A stretch of DNA of 64,000 nucleotides from Scylla paramamosain (GCF_035594125.1 NC_087163.1:9736501-9800500), one strand, 5' to 3'; counted from the first letter of the stretch, positions 36,298 to 49,130 are shown. Notes: generated from the letters alone by a model not told the origin. Numbers and translations: made by a program.

Positions 36298-36625
36298 TGG
36301 TGGGCAGGAACTGATAACTTAGGTATTCACGGAATCGATTCCTTGGGCTGGCGGATCCATTGGAACTGGTTCTGGAACTGGTTCTGCGGAGAATTGTGTA
36401 GAGCGCATGGGGCCGTTACCAGAGTCTTGGAGTCGCCATTGCATTGGGTGAGTACCAGAGTCTTGGAGCCACCAGCATGCTGCTCAGATGGTTACAAGGC
36501 AAAGCCAGTTCCTGAATCAGTTCCACGGGGAATCGTGTAGAGCGCATTGTGAGTACCAATTCTTGGAACCGCCAATGAGCTGCTCAGACTAGTTACCACT
36601 AGTGTGTAACAGTTCCAGGACTCAT
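36298..36625. repeat. hAT subterminal direct repeats
   Basis: Two diverged copies of about 125-150 bp: ctgcggagaattgtgtagag at 36385 and ccacggggaatcgtgtagag at 36522, each followed by a gtaccag/gtaccaattcttgga block, plus several ggaactggttctg-type repeats. Repeated subterminal motifs often serve as hAT transposase binding sites. That role here is inference. Confidence 0.6.
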
Positions 36626-36639
36626 CTAGAATACTGGCA

Positions 36640-37702
36640 GAGATTATTACAAACTTTTCATTAGACAGACACGTATTAGTTTTCTCCAGATAGCAAAGAG
36701 TGTTATCATGTTATCATGTTGCTCTAAATGTCATTCCATCATGTAGTATGTAGAATTCCATCTAGTTTCTACATCCTGAATAAGTTTTTTTTGAAGGCTG
36801 TTTGTGCTGCTTTTGCACCTGCATGAGCTTATCAGAAGCCTTCATGCTGTGACAGAAAAACTTACAATAGTCTTTATTTTTTCTTTTAGCTTCTGGACAT
36901 CCTCATTGTTCTTAATGGAGTCCTGAACAACTAGATTCAAAGTGTGTGCAAAGCACAGGATATGGTGAACATTCATTTGTTTCATTGTTGCAGTCATGTT
37001 AGCAGCATTGTCAGTCACAACTGAGTGAATTTTATCTAAAATGTTCCATTTATTGCAGGCAAGTCTTATCTCTTCTGCAATATTATCTGCTGTAACCATA
37101 TGAACAGTATCAAGCACAACAGACTTGAGGACCCACTTTGGGGATATGTAGTGAGCTGTCACTGTGATGAATGCTTTTATTTGTTGGGATGTCCATAATA
37201 TGTCTGTTGTTAAAGTAATACGTTTAGCTTTCTCCAGCTCTTGACGGATGCTCTACTTCTCTATTGTAAATAGAAGGTAAGAGACTCTTACCTATCTTTC
37301 TACATACCTGGTGTTGAGTCCATTTACTAATCCTTCGAATCTCTTGTCTTCAACAATAGATAGTGGTTGTAAGTTTTCCACTATCATCCTGACAACCAGA
37401 GTGTCAAGTTCTTTCTTTTTATTCAAGTCATTCTTATAGGGCTGAGCCCTAGTGATGGCCTCAATTAGTGTTAGTTGAGCAGAGGTTGATGGTCTGGGGT
37501 GTTTGGCAGCAATTTCCATACCTGCATCCTCCTTGAATTCCTCATATTCAATGGGATGTCTGGTTCACAGGTGTTTCATCATGTTCGATGTGCTTCCCCT
37601 GTACTTCAACTTATCTTTACACACCAAGCATACAATGACGTCAGACGATGTCTATTCCATGTACGTCCACAATGGAGCTGTTCTATTCTGCTTGGATGCC
37701 AT
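36640..37702 (-). pseudogene. hAT transposase (BED finger type), broken and C-terminally truncated
   Basis: The start at 37702 is MASKQNRTAPLWTYME. A BED zinc finger follows (CLVCKDKLKYRGSTSNMMKH), with a stop in place of a codon just before and another just after. Then come LVVRMIVENLQPLSIVEDKR (about 37395), ITLTTDILWTSQQIKAFI with the first catalytic Asp (about 37225), TAHYISPKWVLKSVVLDT, VVTDNAANMTATMKQMN with the second Asp (about 37020), CFAHTLNLVVQDSIKNN, and LIQDVETRWNSTYYMM near 36750. The C-terminal hATC dimerisation domain is missing. The style is ZBED1/Ac-like. It would excise and reinsert the element. Confidence 0.8.
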
Positions 37703-38520
37703 TGTTTTATGTGAAATTTAGGCTTAATAAGTGAGATGTACACCTCCATTCTCTATTCTCTGATGCTGCAAAGTAGGTACAAATGCAATATGTGCACCTT
37801 CAGCACGCTGCCTTTGAAAAGACTTGGTGCCTGTAAAAATATTACTTTATAATGTGAGAGAGGAAGGGTTGGAGTACAACATCCAAGTAACTTATTTTGA
37901 GTATCAGAAAAATAAGGTTTTTATTTTATTCAAGAGGATAATGGTCACAGGTTCCCTCTCTCTTAGGCAGTTTTAGCCCTTATGAGCAAGTCAGTTTTTT
38001 AACAGTTTAACAGTTTATTTAGAAAGCGGGGTTACAATAAAAAGGGGAGGGACTTGGAAGAAGATGTAGGATAGAGGAAGACTTGGAGAAAAAGATGACG
38101 AAAAGATAGAAATTCAGTAGGAGAAGGAAAGTTTCTGGGTGGTCTGGGTTGCTGTTTTTAGTGATGAAAATAATTTTACAGTGTTTTCCTTAGAATTAAC
38201 AGGATTGTATTATATGTTTCTGAAAACTAATAAAATCTAATTTATTCCCTAATATACACAACAAAATTTAAATTTTATTTTATTTGCAGCTCAAGTATTC
38301 TTAAGTAATTGTTTTATTTTCACTCTATTTAATAATTTATTTGAAATACATTACTATTGTTAAGACATTATGTACAGAAAGTTTATTTCTTAACAGTTTT
38401 GTAATGTCAGTTTGGTGTTTCTTGTTAGTTCACTTGTGCACTTTTTTTGATGTCTTTTCATGTTTTCACCTTGTGTCACTTTTCATTTCCTCTATGTATA
38501 TTTTGGAGCTGGGTTTGGGT
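37703..38520. other. hAT interior, no recognised gene
   Basis: AT-rich DNA between the transposase start and the 3' end of the I/Nimb-like LINE. It may be hAT leader sequence. Nothing else is visible. Confidence 0.4.
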
Positions 38521-41440
38521 GTTACATAAGTGTCTGGAGGCTTCAGGGGAACCATCTGTATTGTCCTGTCACAGCTTCATCCATTACCTTCAGTTCCTCA
38601 AACTGGTTTCCATCACTCAGTCTCCATTCTTTCCCACACTCCTTTGGCCAGCTCGCAGAGCTTTATATTGAGAGGTGGGATTCCAACCAGTTCATGGATG
38701 CATTCCGACATAAGATAGTCGCCCCACATTACTTTTAGGGTGAACTGGAGAGCAGCATTTTGAACTCTCTGGAGGCAGCTCACTGCCGAGTTGCTCATTG
38801 TGTGCGTGGGGACCAGGGGGCATAACAGGATTGGGATCGCCATGGCCTTGACCAGGTGAAGTAACATCCCTCTGTCCATGTCCCGAAATTTATAGAGTTG
38901 AGACAGGACCTGCTGTCCGCAGAGAACTCTCTGGGTAATATGGGAGGTGTAACATCTCCCTGTCACCCTGAATCCCAGCAAGCTGCCCCACTAGAATGTA
39001 TTCCATCTGGTCTCCCTCTACTAGGAGTGGCTCTGGATTTTGTGTGGCCATTGGAATGGCACAGAACTTGGCCATGTTAGTGGTGATTCTCCATATCCTC
39101 TTGTATTCATTGATCCTGGCGACTTCCCTCCCTGTCCACATGGCGAGCATCTGGCTGGACCTTCATAGATGGAAAATCACCTGGGACACATCATCTGCAT
39201 ACTGTATGTTGATCCCTGCAGCTGAGGCAGGACAGTCCCGGGTGAACACTTCATACAGGATGGGGGACTGGGCACTTCCCTGTGACACTCCCGTGTGCAG
39301 GGAAAAGGAAAGACCGAGGTATTTTCCCGCTCTGACCCTGGCTGTATGGTCCTCCAGGAAGTCGCAGAGAAGACGCTCGACAGACTCCTGGAGTCCAAGG
39401 TGTAGGATCTTGAACTTTAGCTCCAGGCGCCAGACCCTGTCAAATGCCTTGCTCACATCTCTGAGGACCAGGTTGCACCTGTAGCCAGCTGCTTGGTGAA
39501 TAGACAGGGTCTCGGTGGCCATTGTAATGGCATGGGTGGTGCCCCGTCCACGTCTGAATCTGTACTGTTCAGCGTTGAGCAGGTTCTCTCCATCCAAGTG
39601 GTTCCTCAGCCATCTCCCAATGATCCTCTCTAGCATTTTTCCTGGGACCTTGAGCAGAGATATAGGCCTGTAGCTGCTGGGAAGCTTGGGGGACTTTCCA
39701 GGCTTGGGGATGAGTCTCATCTCTGCTCCTTTGAGGCCATCTGGGAAGTAGCCTGCTGAGTGTGGCATTGAAGATATCCAGGAGGCATCGCAGTGCACCT
39801 GCCGGAAGGTTGGAGAGGATCTGTTTGCCAACCTTGCTGCTCCCTGGTGCTGTTGTCTTTGCTGTCTTGATGGCCAGTTGGAGTTCCTTTCCCAAGATGC
39901 AGCAGTCGAGGTGGGAGGTTGCCCTCAACTGCTCAAGATTGGATGCCCCATGTGGATGTTGTTAGTCATAAAATGCTGCACAAGGTCTGGTCTGTCATTG
40001 TCATTGTCCTCGTCTGTCTGAAAGATCTGTTCCCAGATAGAAGTAAATAGTCTTTCCTTGTCCCTATCTGTGAATTTTTTCCCTCCATGTTTGTCAAGTA
40101 AGTATGTCTCCTGTGCTGGGCCATGGCCAGACAGGCTTTTTAGTTTCCTCCAGAATTGCCTGGGATCAGAGTACTGGGCAGCAAGGCTATCAAGCATCCT
40201 TCTCTGGTACACTTGTGCTTCTCTTTGTCATGAGTCAGCTAGAATCTGCCTAAGTCTTATGTATCGTCTGTACTCATCTATTGTCCATCCTGTCCTATTT
40301 GCTCTGTTGCGCAGTGCCTGAAATTTAATTTTTGTAACTGAGTCTATCTGGAGGGTCATGGTAATGGAATCCTTCTGTGTCCTGTCTTTGGAATATGTCT
40401 GTCTGCCACTGTTTGTACAGTCTTTGTCCATGTCTCGAGTGCCTTGTCTATGTCCTTGAGCTTCCTGTGTGCCACATCTGGGAAATCCGTCATCTGGAGA
40501 TCCTGGTCTATTTCAAAGGCATCCCAGTCAGTCCTGCTGCAATCAAGTTTAGTCAGTATCGAAGTGAGGATAGAGGAAGTAGAAATGTCAATGATTATGG
40601 GGATGTGGTCGCTCATCGTGAGTAGTTCTGATGAGATGTTATAGTGAAAGAAGCTAAACCTGTTAGTAAGAATTATGTCTGGTGTGGTCACTAAAAGAGA
40701 TCCATAGTATGTTGGAAAGTCAGGTCCTATACGTATGGCTGTCTGGTGAAGGAGATAGTCTGCTAGGTCACATCTTATTTGATTGGTTCTTGTGGTCCCT
40801 AGTGCTAGGTGTTGTGTATTTAGGTCTCCAGCCAGAAACACTAAGCATGCATCATCATAGTAGTCTTAGAAAGTTGGGGTGTGGAGGATAAGGTTGCCTG
40901 GGTGGTAAATATGATGTAGCTGTTGTCACTGGTCCGTCTGCTGTGTCTACCTCCAACGCCATGGTCTCTGATATGAAATTGTCATCAACCTTATTGCTTA
41001 TTGTCTGCCTCACAGCAATAGCTACTCCATCCATGGACAGAGTAGCTGGGTATTTTTAGTCTTGTTGTGTCCTTCAGTCCATGACTAGTAATTAAAATTA
41101 TGTCTGGGTCATAGTGTCTGTAAGTGTTTGTCAAATCGTACTTACAGTTGGTCCATGTCAAGACATTGTGCAGTATTATCCTTAGTCAAGTCATTCCGTC
41201 TGTCTGTGGTGCGTCCTCCTGCTCCGGTTGCTTTTTGTCCGCTTCTTTGGGAAGGGACTGGTCATAAAGGCTGCAAAGGCTTTGTCAGCCATGGTAGCTG
41301 TTAAGTGGTCCAGACTCTACTTCTGCTTCTGCAGCCAGTTTAAGACTGTCACTGTGTGCCCTTGGGTGCCACTGTACCCAACCTTGAAGCGACCTTCATT
41401 CAGGCCATTGTGGAGGGCTGAGAAGAGGGAATAAAGAAAA
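38520..41440 (-). mobile_element. I/Nimb-like LINE, truncated and broken
   Basis: A minus-strand LINE unlike families A-D in codon use (more GC-rich) and protein. It has endonuclease, RT and C-terminal tail. The 3' end lies near 38520 without an obvious poly-A. It is nested in the hAT element beside the family A LINE. Confidence 0.75.
38600..41300 (-). pseudogene. I/Nimb-like LINE ORF2 (endonuclease-RT), broken
   Basis: Endonuclease: SMDGVAIAVRQTISNK near 41030, FISETMALEVDTADGPVT near 40975, FLAGDLNTQHLALGTTRT at 40838, PDIILTNRFSFF near 40685 and MSDHIPIIIDIS near 40610. A linker with RRMLDSLAAQYSDPRQFWRK follows (40205). RT: MRLIPKPGKSPKLPSSYRPI near 39720, FRRGRGTTHAITMATETLS near 39560, DVSKAFDRVWRLELKFKI near 39450, LHTGVSQGSAQSPILYEV near 39300 and QYADDVSQVIFHL near 39200 with catalytic Asp pair present. 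The tail runs to 38613. Breaks fall at about 40228, 39925, 39800 and 39163. The order and the QYADDV box suggest the I superfamily. Confidence 0.75.
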
Positions 41441-41589
41441 ACAAGATGTGAAAGAAGGAAGAAGAGAATGAAGAAAGGAATGCAGGAAGGTGAACAATTG
41501 TATAAAGAGAGAGAGAGAGAGAGAGAGTCGAGGTGTATGTACTTACCTACTTTTACCTAGTTGTGGTTTAAAGGAGGGGAGTAATCTCA

Positions 41590-44470
41590 TAGTATCCTAC
41601 CTCTGTGTCTATCCAATTTGGTCTTAAAAGCATGGACAATTGCAGCATTGACAACATCTTCATTGAGTTCATTCCATTTGTTCACACTTCTATGAGGAAA
41701 ACTATACTTTTTGATGTTTCTTCTACAGTTAACTTTCTTCAACCTCTTACTGTGTTGCCTTGTACTCTGTGTGTCTAAATTTATAAAACATTTTTTGTTC
41801 TCATTTTCCATACCATTTATCATTCTATAAATGTTTATTAAATCCCCTCTCTCTCCTATTTTCAAGGGTAGGAATTTCCAACATTCTTCTCTTCATAGCT
41901 TGATTTACTCAACTCCAGAACCATCTTAGTGACTGCTCCTTGTACTCTTTCTAATTTTATAATATTCCTGTTTATATGAGGAGACCACACCACTGCCACA
42001 TATTCCAATCTTGGTTTTATCATGGAAATCAACAATTTTTTTATCATTCCTTCATTGAAATATGAGAATGCCATTCTTATTCTTCTTAACAAATTCATCA
42101 TCTCCCCAGTAATTTTATCAATGTGTCTGTCTGGAGTAAAATTTTCAGTAACTGTTACCCACAAATCCACTTCCTCTTTTGATTTTTTTTAACTTCACAC
42201 CATCCATCTCATAATGATATTGTATTCTTTTCTTACTCTTACCAAACTCCATTACTTTACATTTACTTAAATTGAATTCTGTTTACCAAAATTTACTCCA
42301 TCTATTTATTTTATTTAAATCATCTTGCAGTACCATACAGTCATTTACATTTTCTAACATTCTCATCAGCTTAGCATCATCTGCAAATAAGTTCATAATA
42401 ACTGTCTATTTCTTTATTTATGTCATTCACATATATTACAAACATTATTGGTCCCAACACTGACCTCTGTGAGACACCACTGATTACTTTCAACCAAGAT
42501 GAATTTCGATCTTGTATTACTGTTCTCATCTCTGTATCATCCAGATAATCCTCCATCCACTCCAGCAGTCTTCCTCCAATTTTTCCATATTTTTTTTTTT
42601 TATCTTCCATAGCAATCTTCAGTGTGGTACTTTGTCAGATGCTTTCTTCAAGTCTAAGTAGACACCATCCACCCATCCATCTCTCTCCTGCACAATATCG
42701 ATTACCTTTGAATAAAAGGACAATAAGTTCATGAAGCATGATCTTCCCCTCCTAAATCCAAATTGACAATTTACCAAAATTTTATCTCTTTCCAAATGTT
42801 CCATCCATCTTTCCTTTATGTGTTCTTTCGCATAGTTTTCTTACAACACTAGTCAAGGACACTGGTCTGTAATTTAGTGTGTTTTCCTTATTTCCTCCTT
42901 TGAATATTGGTGTAATATTTGCTCTTTTCCAATAATTTGGTACTCTTTCCTGTGATAGTAATGTCACCACTAGACTGTGAATTTTATCAGCCAGTTGTTC
43001 TCTACATTCCTGCAATATCCAGTTTGATACTCCATCTGGACCAGTTGCTTTATTTACCTCATGTTCTTCCATCATCTTAAGTATTTCCTTATAACTGACT
43101 GGGACTGTACTTTGTATATTCCTCACCAACTTATCCCTTCCAGAATCAAATTCCTCTTCCACAGTAAATATTGATGTGAAACTATTGTTCATAACCTCCA
43201 CCATGTCCTATGCATCCTCATAGATTTTTCCTTCAACTTTTAATTTTGATACACCTTCCTTCTACTTCATCTTCCCATTAATGTGTCTAAAGAACAGTTT
43301 GGGTTCATTTATGCACTTATCTATTATATCTCTTTCATAGTTTCTTCTCTCCATTCTTATTACCTCAACATACTTATTTCTGGCATCATTTTATTCATCT
43401 CATCTCCTCTCAGTTTTCCTCTTCTTCCATCTATTCCAAGCATTTAGCTTACAATTTCTAGCCTCTTTACATTTTGTATTGAACCATTCTTTACCCTTTC
43501 TACATCTTGCTCCTCCTCTAGGTATAAATTTCTGAAAAGCAGAATTATATTTCCTTATAAATTCATCCCATTTTTCCCGAAAATCTTCTGTCTTCAAAGT
43601 CTTTCCAGTCCACAGCAAAATAAGTATTTTCTTAATTTTTCAAAGTCAGTTTTAGTATATTTAAATCTTTTCACCTTACAATTTTCATCAACAATAACAT
43701 TTTCATTTTTCAATTTAAATTCCATCAACCCATGATCACTTTTACCTAGAGGGCTATCATAGTGTATAGTTTCAATAATTTCCATGTCCTTGGTAAACAC
43801 TAAATGAAGTCTTGATAGTTTATCTTTTCCACTAAATCTATCACAATCAGCCCATTGAGTCATTAAATTTTCTATTGTTCAGTTTAACAGTCTATTACTC
43901 CATGAGTTTTCACTTCCAGTAGTTGTCAGTGTTTCACAATTTATTTCCTTACTGTTAAAATCACAACCAACAACTATATAACTACATTACTATCTCCATC
44001 ACTATCTTTTCAAGACCTTTTAACACATCTACAAACATCTCTTTGTCCTCTTCTTTTCCCCAAGCATTGGTCATAGGTGGCACATACACTCCTACATAAT
44101 TCATTATCCTACCATTTCCACTTCTTATCATCACTTGTAGAATTTCAGAATTGTCTTCACTTTTTATTACCCTTTCCACTTTAACATACTTTTTAGTCAG
44201 AATGATCACTCCCCCTCCTCCATTGTCACTTCTATTTTTCATCCATAAATCATATTTATCATCACCTATGTCAGGAATTTTCCATTAATTTTTCCATTTT
44301 GTCTCACATATAGCAACATCTGGTGCAGTTCTTTTTAATAACTCATTTAAATCCATCTTTGTTGACATTAATCCATTTACATTAGTATAACATACTTTAC
44401 TTACTATTTGATGTATCATTTCTTTATTCTCATATCTCTTACTCTCCAGAGAAACTTCTCCTCCATTCAT
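41590..44470 (-). pseudogene. LINE family A ORF2 (copy 3), broken
   Basis: Endonuclease: SKVCYTNVNGLMSTKMDLNE at 44400, APDVAICETKW, GGGGVIILTKKYVKVERVIK near 44210, VGVYVPPMTNAWGKEED near 44090 and GKSDHGLMEFKL near 43745. RT: HEVNKATGPDGVSNWILQE near 43060, NITPIFKGGNKENTLNYRPV near 42925, FGFRRGRSCFMNLL near 42770, YLDLKKASDKVPH near 42640, GVSQRSVLGPIMFVIYVND near 42480 and a damaged LFADDAK box near 42390. Tail: VTENFTPDRHIDKITGEMMN and KPRLEYVAVVWSPHINRN near 42145-41975. Several breaks. Confidence 0.75.
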
Positions 44471-45582
44471 TGTTCGTTTTTTTTTGTTTAGCCTCACTTA
44501 CTAGCTCCTTTTGCTTCAACTTTCCAGTCTCATTCATATCCCTGTTTATCCATACATTCTTATATTCATCTGCAGACAACCTCCAAGACCTGTTAATTAC
44601 CTCTTCTGCTTGTACCTGTGTTGCAAACCTTATTCTTATGGATCTCATTTTTCTTCATATTTCCTAATTCTATGGAACTCTTCCACTTGCTTTACTACCT
44701 GACTGTCTTCACCCATCACTTTCTTCAGTAACTTATTCAACTATTTTCTCTTCCTTTAAACCAAATTCAATTACTTGTTTATATTTTTCTACAGGGTCTC
44801 ACATGAGACTTACCGTAGGTTAGTTGAAATGTGCTTCGGATTTTGCGAGGCACATCACGTCTGCTAGATGGTAGAGTTCACATGCCCTCCACTCCCTCCC
44901 TTTGTTAATTGATGATTCTTGGTTTACACAACAAAAATTCACTGACTGGAAGGTTGGGAGATAATATTTCATGTGGGTAGTTGTATCTTTAAAGACTGAC
45001 TGTGTGGCGAAGTGTAGTGTATCTCATGTGAACTCTACCATCTAGCAGACGTGATGTGCCTCGCAAAATCCGAAGCACATTTCAACTAACCTACGGTAAG
45101 TCTCATGTACTTCTGTAATTTTTTCTCTTCTTTAATAACATTTACCACTTTCTGTCTCAGATTTTCTTTCTCATCTTCTTGTTGTTCTATTATTTTCTAT
45201 AGTGAATCTTCTTCAAATTTACATTCATTTAACCACTTATTTTGCCTTATTTCCACTTCCTTTACACTTGCTTTCATTTCCTCATTTCCTTTCTGAACAG
45301 TTTCTACTTTTTCCTTTATTTGTTTCTTTAAACAGTCATTTTCCACCTTTAACTTCTCATTTTTATCTTCCGTCTCAATCAACTTTGCTGTAATAGTCAC
45401 CATCTCCTTACCAGTCTCCTTCTGGTGTGCCTCCAATGTCTTTATTCTCTCCAATAACTTGTCTATCATTTCTTCCATATGCAAAATTTTTCTGCATTGC
45501 AGTCTATATAATTTAGTTCTCTTTCTTCTTCAGTAGAACCTTCAAATGAACCTCTTTCTTTTGGGGTGTCGCCTTCTGCCAT
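44440..45582 (-). pseudogene. LINE family A ORF1 (copy 3), interrupted
   Basis: It starts at 45582 (MAEGDTPKERGSFEG). The coiled coil (MIDKLLERIKTLEAHQKETG, ENDCLKKQIKEKVETVQKGN) is open from 45484 to 45197. The palindromic element interrupts at 45108-44801. The C-terminal RRM-like part MRSIRIRFATQVQAEEVINR and YKNVWINRDMNETGKLKQKE is open at 44648-44439 and matches copies 1 and 2. Confidence 0.75.
44801..45108. mobile_element. Palindromic MITE-like element with perfect 84-bp arms, DIRS-related ends
   Basis: The arms 44801-44884 and 45025-45108 are exact reverse complements over all 84 bases. The outer end is acatgagacttaccgtaggt. The 140-bp middle has no ORF. It interrupts the family A ORF1, where the undisrupted copy reads tttctacagtgtctctcact. 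The arm is about 75 percent like the arm of the element at 49161-49489, and the middles of the two also align when one is reversed, so they are one family. Confidence 0.85.
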
Positions 45583-45913
45583 GTTTGTCCAAAATGTAAA
45601 CAAACCAAATAAAATTTTCCTAGAGATGGGATAACTATACTCATGGTACTGTTTCTCCCCTCCCTATTTACCACCTAGGTATTCCAGGGTCTTTGTAACA
45701 TATCTTATTCACCATGAGCAATTTGTGTTATTCTGTCCTTCTATATGCAGAGCACTAGAAAACACATCCTGTCAGCTCCACTGCTGCCGTGTGTCTCTCC
45801 TTCCTTCTTTCACATCTTGCTTTTCTTTATTCCCCCTTTCTGTATCATATTCCTTCACTCATTTTGACATCCATGTACGTATTCCTGCTCACTGATTCCT
45901 TCTTTCTCTCATG

Positions 45914-46046
<133 letters not shown>

Positions 46047-46497
46047 CAATTCTCAGCCTTATGTAAACATCCAAAATTTGTAGTGTGTGTCTTTACAACC
46101 CTAATTTTTCCCCTCCACTACCACGTTTTCTCTTATGTACAGGGTGGCTTCTACCTGGCCAGTCACAAAAAGTTGCCAGAGGTCTCCTGTTTTTAACAAA
46201 AACTCGAATGAAGGCATTGTTATTGGATTTGAAACTCGTAATGACATGAATAAGTTGTTAGCGATCACTAGAACACAGATGAAGCGTAGCTTGCTGTGAA
46301 AATTCAAAACATACACTGCGAAAATTCATGATTACACAAGTGATTACTGCGTCACGGGATATAAGAGACGATTATATAAGTGATTGCAGCGGTTTAAGGG
46401 TTAAGGCAGAATGGGCTCCAAAACTCGGAACCAATTCCAACCAAGGCCTAGCAGAGCTGTCGGAACCAATTCTGGAACTGGTTCCTGCCCAACCCTA

Positions 46498-46505
46498 ACT
46501 GGTAG
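46498..46505. repeat. hAT 8-bp target duplication, right
   Basis: ACTGGTAG, identical to 36287-36294. The Tigger-like sequence resumes immediately after it. Confidence 0.9.
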
Positions 46506-46602
46506 CATGGGTGCAAGTCAGGTTTGCAGGTACATGTTGATGCAAAATCTGAGCATCGGGAAAGAGCATAAGTTGTTTTGGGCATAACCTGAGGTGCCAC
46601 TG

Positions 46603-46857
46603 TATTTTTAATTTTCCAGAAGACAGATTCCTACCTCTGATAAAATTGGTGGAAATCCAGGAAGAAAGTAGACAGCTGTAGCCTGGCTCAAATATTATAC
46701 AATCCTCAGCTGTAAGCCTGGACATTAGTAATATTTGACAAGCACATAACACACAACAGTACACTGCACCTAGGCTGGAAGGTCGGGAGAGGACAGGGGT
46801 CTGTTCCTGCCATCACTTTGTACAAAGGCACATTGGATGTTAGAACACGTGAAAAAA

Positions 46858-46945
<88 letters not shown>

Positions 46946-47784
46946 TGAGAACCGCGCTCAACACACATAGGAATAGCAGAATATGAAAATTCACGGTATT
47001 CAAACAATATTTGGATCCACTCAGATCCTGGCCAACCTTAGGGCCTATATAGTACCCAATATTCTAAGACATTACACAGTAAAACCTACCTGTAAGTATG
47101 AACTCAGTATGCCCTTCCTATATACACTTTAACATGCCTCTCTCTGTGTCATGTGTCTGCTTTCTCTGATATCCAGCCTGCTACTGACATGTGGGACACA
47201 AGGCTGCAGTCTTGCTCCCATGCTTCCTAGCCAATGGTCACTGACTCATGTGATGGTTGGGGAGATGGGGGAAACTGGATAAGGACAGGGAGGGGATAAA
47301 GAACAGGGGGGAAGGGGAAAGGTGTCCAGCCACTCTGCTCTCACTCACTGCTATTCCACACTGAACTGAATATTATCTTACAAAAATCACAGGGACTTAT
47401 TTGGAAGACCAGGTAAAAATTGATTACACAGTGGGCGAGAGCAACCCTTCAATCATACACCCTCTTAGTTACAGCTCTTAGAATGGAAGGTTAGGAATCA
47501 GCAAATCATATTGTCTGTATGTTGTAAGCATGAATGTATGTGTGCTTTCTCCGAAAGACCAGAAATTACTTATAGAATAGTGAAAGGATGCATCCTAGAG
47601 ACTAGAAATTATTTACACCACACTGTAGGGGGGTAAACAAAAACATAAACATAATTAAATTATATCATCTTAAAGTAATGGTGCGATACATAAATTGTGG
47701 ATTTTTCATTTATCAGTTTTTTACAGGACCTTTTGAAAATCACTTATCAGTTTATACATGTAATGCCTTTCTCTTGCCCTACAG
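46603..47784 (+). other. End of the 23-kb intron
   Basis: Intron DNA with a poly-A run (46852-46875) and (TA)n (46876-46942). The poly-A could mark a retroposed sequence upstream, but I cannot define one. No exon signature is seen before the acceptor at 47784. Confidence 0.5.
46852..46942. repeat. Poly-A followed by (TA)n
   Basis: About 24 A then about 67 bp of TA. Confidence 0.9.
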
Positions 47785-48044
47785 CTCAAGAAAACTCGTA
47801 TCAAACTTGGTCATAATCACTGGCGCACTGATGTCATCCTTACTTGGGGCCAGCGTATCTTCACCTACCATGATGAAGTCAACATTCCCAGTATGAGAGG
47901 ACTGTCATTCAGGGTAGAGATTAATGCAACAGCTCTTAGACTTAATTCAATAGTGATGCTAGTGGAAACAGTTGAAGAAGCTCAAGGAGGACAAACAGTT
48001 TACTTGCATCTCCAGCAACGCAATTCTACCATTCACAGTGCCAG
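47785..48044 (+). CDS. Exon of the lipid-transfer-like gene (exon 6 in window)
   Basis: 260 nt, entering in phase 0 and leaving with two extra bases. The acceptor is tgccctacag and the donor CCAG|gtaaag. It encodes LKKTRIKLGHNHWRTDVILT, then WGQRIFTYHDEVNIPSMRGL and FRVEINATALRLNS through QQRNSTIHSAR. Two sequons (NAT, NST) fit secretion. The pattern (VILTWGQRIFTYHDE, FRVEINATALRLN) resembles amphipathic beta strands of large lipoprotein-type proteins. Confidence 0.75.
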
Positions 48045-48423
48045 GTAAAGGTTTTTGTTTTTTCTTGATCCTCAAGAATTTATTGCCTAAAAAGGCTGTG
48101 GAAATTCTATATGTATTCTCTATGGGATAATCAGTCCCTGTGATGTATATACAAGAAAAACTGTTGTTCATTCTTTTGTCTTAGAGAAAAGACCATAAGA
48201 TCTTGGCACTGAATCTCACTGGTATTTGATATATGACCAAAAAATTTATTGTTTACATATACTATGTGGTGGCTAGTTCCTTTCTAAATTAATGTATTTG
48301 GATGTGTAATCCATTCTGAGAATCCTACTTGACTCAATCAAATTTCAAGGGTTTGCTTGCTGTTGCTGATAAATTTGTGAAATATTATTTGTAAATATGC
48401 TAATATCTATGTGTTCTCAACAG

Positions 48424-48559
48424 GGTTATGTTTTACAAGTATGACGCAGATGGAGAAAGTGTGTGGCAAGCTGGAGCCACAGATGTTGTACTAAACAAGC
48501 AAATATATCAAGATGTTATGTTTCGCCATATTGTTATACCTCTTACATCAGGCCTAGAG
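48424..48559 (+). CDS. Exon of the lipid-transfer-like gene (exon 7 in window)
   Basis: 136 nt. The acceptor is ttctcaacag and the donor GAG|gtaatc. Its first base completes the split Arg codon from the previous exon, so the two exons total 396 nt (132 codons) in frame. It encodes VMFYKYDADGESVWQAGATD, then VVLNKQIYQDVMFRHIVIPL and TSGLE. No further exon was recognised before the end of the window, so the gene continues downstream or the next exon is hidden among the repeats. Confidence 0.7.
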
Positions 48560-48598
48560 GTAATCACTATCATAGTCAGTCAGAGCATCAGTAAGGCT

Positions 48599-49130
<532 letters not shown>

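Larger units (their letters stand above)
41530..45790 (-). mobile_element. CR1-like LINE, family A copy 3, interrupted by a palindromic element
   Basis: A minus-strand near full-length copy. The 5' end is ggcagcagtggagctgacag after gagacacac, and the 3' end is accacaactaggtaaaagta then a (GA)n at 41510-41527. The ORF1 region contains a 308-bp insertion at 44801-45108. It is flanked by an inverted pair of about 38 bp (41425-41465 and 45796-45843). Confidence 0.85.
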
